Positions 58,027 to 64,000 of a stretch of DNA of 64,000 nt are shown here, in pieces. Within the stretch, counting starts at the first letter, position 1; the number at the start of each line of letters is the position of its first letter. The DNA lies in contig JALMLS010000585.1 of the NCBI GenBank assembly GCA_038496445.1, positions 186,001 through 250,000 of the forward strand, in the 5' to 3' direction. The notes under the pieces were generated by a model. It did not search any database, was not told where the DNA came from, and saw only the letters and a program-made list of their open reading frames with translations. Origin of the DNA: Trichosphaerium sp. ATCC 40318 (taxonomy: Eukaryota > Discosea > Flabellinia > Trichosidae). Position numbers and translations under genes: made by a program.

Positions 58027-58819
58027 TCAAATACTCTTAGATAACCCAACACAGCCGTTTAACACCGTTGACGCGGATATTACCTTTGCCTTTACGTACA
58101 ATTGGAGCTCAAGCGCTCCTAAAGAAATAAAAGCGATCTTTTTGCGCTTCAATAAGTACTCAAGGAATTCCTTGTACCTATGAACTTGAATAGCATCTGA
58201 TTGATCAGCAAGAGTAAATGTCAACCTCTGTTTGGGTTTCTCTACAACCTTTGAGAGGTTTTGATCTGCAGGAGCGTAGTTTGATCTGAAGTACAGCTTC
58301 TCCTCTTCCCTTTTGTACCATTAAGTGTTTGACACGTTAATTAAACTAGCTTTCGTTATAACGTACAGAAGGCTCTTTGGCGTTGTTCCGTATGGCGAAG
58401 GGGTTACAAATGCTCTGAGGGTACAAATAACTTTCCAGCAGTACGTTCCATCGTCTTGTTTATCCCAAATGAATAACTGATGTATATTGCCCTGTTCAGC
58501 GTTGTTTGGCATTCCAACAAAGCTTTCTATTTCAAAATCTGGAGAATTCAGTCCTACAATACACGTAAGCTTATCTACCACGCAATGGTAGTGCTACCGA
58601 CGTACTTACGCTGTTGAATGTCATCACGTCACCGTTAGCTTTTAATAATGCGCGTCCAATACTTGTAGTGTAACTGGTATCGTAGCTATTGCCAAAGTGG
58701 CCACATAGCGAGACTGACTAAAAAACGAAGTCGTACTTGTTCTAATTCAGCTGGTCAACTTATCAATTTGGTGCCACAATACAATTGCAGGCTCTATATT
58801 GAGTGGATTATGAACTTTA
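58027..58819 (-). CDS. Orphan protein, start unresolved
   Basis: Exons on the minus strand: FKVHNPLNIEPAIVLWHQID (from about 58819), SVSLCGHFGNSYDTSYTTSI GRALLKANGDVMTFNS (58717), VGLNSPDFEIESFVGMPNNA, QLFIWDKQDDGTYCWKVICT, TTPKSLLYVITKASLIN, then after a 34-nt intron EKLYFRSNYAPADQNLSKVV and QRLTFTLADQSDAIQVHRYK, stop at 58027-58029. Joins are in phase except the first. The alternating strand pattern suggests a beta-rich fold, and the segment GHFGNSYDTSYTTSIG is distinctive. Family not recognised. It lies divergent from the pseudokinase-GTPase gene and may share its promoter. Confidence 0.5.
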
Positions 58820-58856
58820 AAGAGCTACAATAATATTTATTGAGTAATATTACAAT

Positions 58857-61800
58857 GTCTACGCTCCTCAGCATTGAAAAGAGTGCTAGCACAAGCACAG
58901 GGTATGTATTTAATTTTGGCTAGTATTTTATGTCAATTTCTTCATCTAGATAACCATGTAGTTGTATTAACCATATAATAGCGGTTTTAGGAGTTTTAGA
59001 GAACATAAAGGCAGAAATATGAAAAAGCGCACTTCTGAAAAGTCTGTTACGTCCAAAGGGTGCGTGAACGCGTTTATAACCTATATAAATTGTACATGAC
59101 CTCTAAATTCGGACATCCGAATAAATGTCTTGTATAACAATACCCGTTTAATCGCCTAAAATAATTATACTAACGCCTGATAAGTGGTATAAAGGCGAGT
59201 TTCACGCATACTATGCGAGCAAAAATTAGCCAAAGACAATCTCGTGCTCGTAGCTATGTGGTGCCAAAGGGATGGGGTAAGAAGCGTTTCATGGCAGAAA
59301 TAGGCAACTTTTCTCGTGATGGTTGGAGTTATACTCTCATTCGCTCCAAAGCGGTATATTGTCACGCAGGAAAACTTGATAGAACTCCTCGTACGTGTTT
59401 TGAAGCAACAGATTGTTTCGAATTGTGACACATTGTATCAGGTGATTTCAACGCTTTCCTTGTTGTCAATAAGGAAAATAAGGATGTGGAGCATGTATTA
59501 AGATGGACACGCAGAGATAAACAAGCAGAAAACGCTGTATGTGTGACAACAAGCCTGTCTTTGTATTTTTTGATTTTTTATGAAAAAACTAACATTACCG
59601 GCGACTCTTTGTTCCTAATTATGATCAATAGTGTAAACAATACGTGAAGTATAAACATGCTAATTTACTTGCTGTACATGACTTTGGTGAAGCAACTATT
59701 ACTGATGATAGTGTACGTTTTTTAATTGGCAAAAAATGTTTTTTTCTTTTTACCCTTTCCGTGCTTCCCTATTGACTGACTCGATTTTCAGGGTGACAGT
59801 TGGACTGATATTAATTTTTGGGTTGTTACAGAGTACTGTCCAGCTACTTTTGCAGCCTTAAAAGGAGCTGCACCAGAAACAGTGCGGTTAAAAATAAGTG
59901 CGTATAATTTTTTTAATGTTTTGTTTCTAGGAGCTTTGTCGTTGGTTTTATGAGCTTTGTACAGTTCTACAGTATTTACACAACCAAAAAGGAGAGTCTG
60001 AGGTTATTCACGGTGATATTAATGTCAACTCAACGTTTTTAAAGGATAATTGCTTAGTACTTGGTGCGTTGCTTTTTTCTTTGATTTTCTTGCTTATTGC
60101 GAGTAGGCGAAGCACAAGGTTGTTGTCGTTGGAATGGTTATGGTACAGTGTTGGATTGGGGTAGTAGGATTCTACCATACAGAGGTATGTAATGGAATAT
60201 TTGTTATCATCTTTTTAATTAAAATTTTTTTGTAGCTCCAGAAACATACAGTAAAACACCAACTGAGACTCAAAAAAGCGATGTTTGGAGTTTGGGTGTG
60301 TTCTTATTACACATGTGCCTAGGTTTTTCAGTTGAAGAGAAGGTACATCTACTAAAATACTTGTTTTTTTTTTGTTTTGTTTTTTTGGTTGCGATGGCTG
60401 TTACTCACAACTTGAACAAGGAAATGGAGGATCGTGATATACAGCGTATGCTTCATAAGATGGGAAAGCGAGAAATGATAAGTGACGCTTTCTTGGCTGT
60501 TATAGATTCTCTTCAGCTTCCTAAGGTAACCACCTATTTTTTTAACAATTCTGTTCATTTGTTTGTTTAACGTTCTCTTAGCGCTATACACGCAAAACAT
60601 GTGACAATATCAAAGACATCCTAAATAGAACTCTTCAAGCTGATCCTAATAAAAGGTGTAGTTTGGTACGGGATCTTTGTTCTCCAAAAAAAAAACGGAG
60701 TCATGTTCATGTTGTTTGTTTAGGAATTTTTGTTAAGTCACGATATGGTCACAAAGTTCGCTATTGGTGAGTTACTTACTACTCAACCACCACCTGTACA
60801 AGATGGAGTTGTGTCGAATACTCTACGTATTACAATAGATGACATTGAGGAATCTGATGGTAAGGAAGACAAACGCCTTGCTGACAATGAAAACTTGGTT
60901 AATGTTGATCTACGTACATCTCCATTTAAAGGTATGAACTGTCTATTTTATGAAGCTAGTGAGTAGAAAAACAACTTTATTGATTTATATTGTCAGGATT
61001 CAAACACTCTGTACATGGTAGTGATGATGATGTTGAGTTGGATATGTTCCTTGTTGGTTGTACATCAAAAGTCTTTAAGATGCTTTCAAAGTTCGATGAG
61101 GCTCGCATAGTTGTTGCCAATTGGGAGTCTATAGAACCTGAATATTGGGCAAATTATTTACCTTTAGTATCCATGGCTAACTACATCCTCGGAGAGATTA
61201 ATATTGAGGTACCTTAACCACCTGACACCTTTTCTTTCGTATTTTGTTTTGAAAAGAATTTTTTGTTTTGATGTTTGTTTTAGTTTGGACAACGTCCTTT
61301 GGTTCTTGTTTCGAATACTGCTATGGGTGATTTACTTATAAAACAAATTGCTTATGCTCATAATTTGGTAACATCACCAGACTTGAAAGACGCCATTACT
61401 GGTTGTATTCTAAAGTCTACAACAACAATAACGGATTTTATTGACTTAAAAGATGGCTTAAGGGTAAGCCAGCATAAGATAGGTTTATTTATTTATGCTG
61501 TGTAGGCTGAGCGTGGATTACGCGATATCAAGTCTGAGTATTTCGGAGAAAATGTACCTTATTTCTGGGCGCTTAATTACCACTACAATAATCTTGAACT
61601 TCGCGCAGTTCAAGTTGAAGATGCAATTACGTTCCTTGAGGAGATAATTGATGATTGCAAACCGGCAAAAGAGGAAAAAAAAGAGTACGTATACGATGTA
61701 CATTTATTAGTTACAAACATGTGATCAACCTTCAAAAAAACGATTCTAGAAAGGTTATTTTTCAATTTTTTTTATGTTTCTATTCGCTTTGATGCCATTT

Positions 61801-64000
61801 GAGTTGTGGCATGAAGAAAATTTCCAACCAATTTCTACGCTACAGTCAAAGGGATAGAAACAGAACGCAAAGTTTACTTCAATACCTCCAAAAATGTTTT
61901 TTCGTTGTTTTTTTCAATCGTGGCTTATACGCTTTTTAGTGGTGTTTCAAATGTTGTACTTCGGTATGAGGAGAAGAGATTGAAATTAAGTGTTGGTGCA
62001 AAGAATTACATGGTGCCAATGAATCATATTTTCTTGGCAACAAATGAGATATTCGAGCGCTTTATGTTAGATCATAAACTAACACGTGCTGTGCGTAGTA
62101 ATTTTTTGAACGAAAAAAAAGATTTTGTTTTGGACTTATTTTATTGTTTTAGGAGCTTGCTGAAAGCATTCAACGCCAAAAGATTGTTTTGAGTTTATTT
62201 GGACATCCTCGTGTCATTATTGTAGCACGTACGTACCCGTAGCTTTATATGTTGATAGTGTAACCAGTGAAGTAATTACAACTTTAGGGAGTTTTATTCA
62301 ATTTGTTTTTGGTCTTTATCCTGAAGATGCAGGTTTGTTTAAACTAAGTAGTACTGAAGAATCTCGCCTATACCTTATTAATAAGGTACGTTGTAAAACC
62401 TATCTTTGAATATCAATAAGGTGGGTTTAACAAATGTCTCTTTAGGTTGATGCTATAAAGAACAATTCTGTTTGTATCAATGAGTTTGAAGATTCAAAAA
62501 AGATTGTTAAGAAAAAGTTCAACAAGGATGTTACTACTAAGCGTATACAAGATCCTGTCCGTCTTGCTTTATTTGGTGTTCCTTCTGTTGGAAAGAGTAT
62601 TATGGTTAATTCTCTTACAGAGCAGCCATTAGCTCTTAGTGACGTGAAAGAGACTACAGGAGCAACTACCGAGATTTTGTAAGTTTTAAGACCTTTTTTT
62701 TTGCAGAGTTACCTCACTTGTTATTGACTTTATTAATAGATACTGTGAACCTGGAAAGTCTAGAGTAGAGGTTGAGTTCATAAAAGAAGAAGATTTTGAT
62801 AATATAGTCAAACCTATCGTCCGTGAACTAAAAAAGAATCAAAGGTTTGTCGCTTTGTCTTTTTACACATTTTTTGAAGTTATTTTCTTTGTCTAACAAG
62901 TGACTACACAGGATTCTAAAGAAGCTCAAGAGCTTACAAAACGGTGGAGATGTACGTCTAATTTCTACTGACGCGATTTTTTCCTTATTGTTTTTACAGA
63001 AACGAGGACGTCGTTCTGCAACTTCATCTTCTGGAAAAGACCCAGCAGAATCAGAAACTGAAACTACTACTGGAGGTGGTGATGAAACAAATGATGCTTT
63101 GGCTCAATTATCAGAAGCTGAGCGTAAGAAGCGTATTGAGTTACTTAGGGTCCATATTCGGACTCTAAAGGCAAAGCGTGAGCAGTACTTGGCAATCTAC
63201 AAGGAGTATGGTGTCCGCGCTGTACGTTATTTTCTTTTTTTTCTTTACAAAAATCATGTTTTGACAATGTTTTAGGGCTCTAAGGTGTGGAAGATTACGG
63301 ATGATAATATGGAAGAAGTACTAAAAGATGTGGATAAGTTCGTGTTGCTCGTGCAAGATAAGTACAAGGTACATTTTGTAGAAGACTTGGGAACAATTCT
63401 GTTTTGTTGGTTTATTTTTTTGCTTTGTAGTGCTTTGTTTTTAATTTGTTTCCTAGAACGCTTCACTTGCTGATATTGTAGCAAAAGTAAAGTTTCATAT
63501 TACAGACAATACTTTAAAGTATGTCACCTTCTTGGATACTCCCGGATGGAATTTTACGAGTCATGATGATGCAGAGGACTTTCGGTTACAAAGAAGTCAA
63601 ATGATTGTCAAAGAAACTGATACTTGGGTGCGCTATAACTTTTATTGAGTATTATGATAGTACTCATAAAATACGTTGTACTAATTATTACATAGCTTTA
63701 TTTGTCCCTAGCAACTCGTGTTGATGATCCAGTTGGAGAAAACATTAAACATATTCAAGAAATTAGCGGATATAGATGTCCCGGTGCTATTATTGTTACT
63801 CAGTTTGATCAGTTCCTCAGTAAGCCGGAGATTGCAAAGGTGTGTTTATCTTTCTTTGTTTTTATTGTTAAGAGGTAGTGGTTGATTTCTTTTTAGGGTT
63901 ATAAGTATTGCATGGATTCCAAGTTGAATAAAATGTCGAGATATTTTGAGTCAGGTGGACAGAGAACTTTGATTCCTGTGACTTGTTGTAAAGTCTACTG
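58857..64000 (+). CDS. Pseudokinase fused to dynamin-like large GTPase (partial, runs off window)
   Basis: ATG 58857; more than 20 short exons. The N-terminus is Ser/Lys-rich. Kinase-like domain: N-lobe RDGWSYTLIRSKAVYCHAGK, DVEHVLRWTRRDKQAENA, LLAVHDFGEATITD, WVVTEYCPATFAAL; catalytic loop VIHGDINVNSTF (HRDxKxxN expected), metal loop LVLVGEAQG (DFG expected), activation segment end YRAPETYSK, and DVWSLGVFLLHMCLG. The altered loops mark a pseudokinase. A linker (VFKMLSKFDEARIVVANWES; FGQRPLVLVSNTAMGDLLIK; IFLATNEIFERFMLDHKLT) leads to a large GTPase domain: G1 ALFGVPSVGKSIMVNSL (62572-62625), TTGATTEI (G2), a coiled insertion (EAERKKRIELLRVHIRTLKA), G3 TFLDTPGWNF (63528), G4-like VTQFDQF (63799). 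The layout resembles dynamin-superfamily nuclear GTPase SLIP-GC. The 3' end is beyond 64000. The 61.69-61.95 kb joins are less sure, so two adjacent genes remain possible. Confidence 0.7.

Noticed and set aside
1-64000. CRISPR arrays, bacterial operons, tRNA and rRNA genes
   Set aside because: No spaced direct repeats, no ribosome-binding-site-led operons, and no tRNA B-box with a foldable cloverleaf or rRNA sequence were seen. The two tandem arrays are coding minisatellites, and the pervasive GT-AG introns exclude a bacterial origin.

Overview
This window is nuclear DNA from an AT-rich, intron-dense unicellular eukaryote. Genes are broken into many short exons by introns that are mostly about 40-100 nt, with GT donors (often GTACGT, GTAAGT or GTGCGT) and polypyrimidine-AG acceptors. 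Genes lie on both strands, only tens to hundreds of bases apart, and use the standard code with all three stops. The gene content (F-box proteins with assorted repeats, MORN-type repeats like those of giant viruses, Thr/Pro-rich surface proteins, GH5 and GH65 glycosidases, large GTPases) suggests a free-living, probably amoeboid or phagotrophic protist. I cannot place the lineage from sequence alone.

Layout. 1-7.1 kb: tail of a gene, a membrane-anchored SPFH/band-7 protein, a small P/Q-rich protein with a Lys/Phe tail, and a long RGG protein with a PWWP-like motif. 7.3-10.2 kb: an NCLX/CCX-type cation-Ca2+ exchanger. 10.4-17.3 kb: a decayed F-box/LRR gene, a secreted GH65-type glucosidase, a multi-pass membrane protein, a twin CX9C protein, and a perfect 27-bp hairpin. 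17.8-20.4 kb: bifunctional purine-synthesis enzyme ATIC. 21.2-31.8 kb: orphan genes, a gamma-butyrobetaine hydroxylase-like oxygenase lacking its iron-binding Asp, an F-box protein, an FBXL-type protein and another orphan. 31.9-38.3 kb: a small GTPase with a second 27-bp hairpin in an intron, a translational GTPase of the GTPBP1/2 type, and a frame-disrupted small gene. 38.5-41.9 kb: an F-box/RCC1-like protein, another LRR remnant, and a DUF952 protein. 42.1-52.4 kb: three genes for secreted or membrane-anchored surface proteins, two with long PPTT arrays. 53.0-54.8 kb: secreted GH5 glycanase. 55.4-57.5 kb: F-box-like/MORN protein. 58.0-64 kb: an orphan, then a very long gene joining a pseudokinase to a dynamin-like large GTPase, which runs off the right edge.

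The genes form no single pathway. Recurring themes are ubiquitin-ligase adaptor-like F-box proteins with different recognition repeats (five loci), extracellular or surface proteins, and unusual GTPases. Two genome-scale signals stand out: strong excess of the hexamer CACGTG (49 found by eye), and GC-AG introns whose donors all read GCACGT. Exon joins were worked out by hand from reading-frame and splice-phase consistency, so internal boundaries are approximate.
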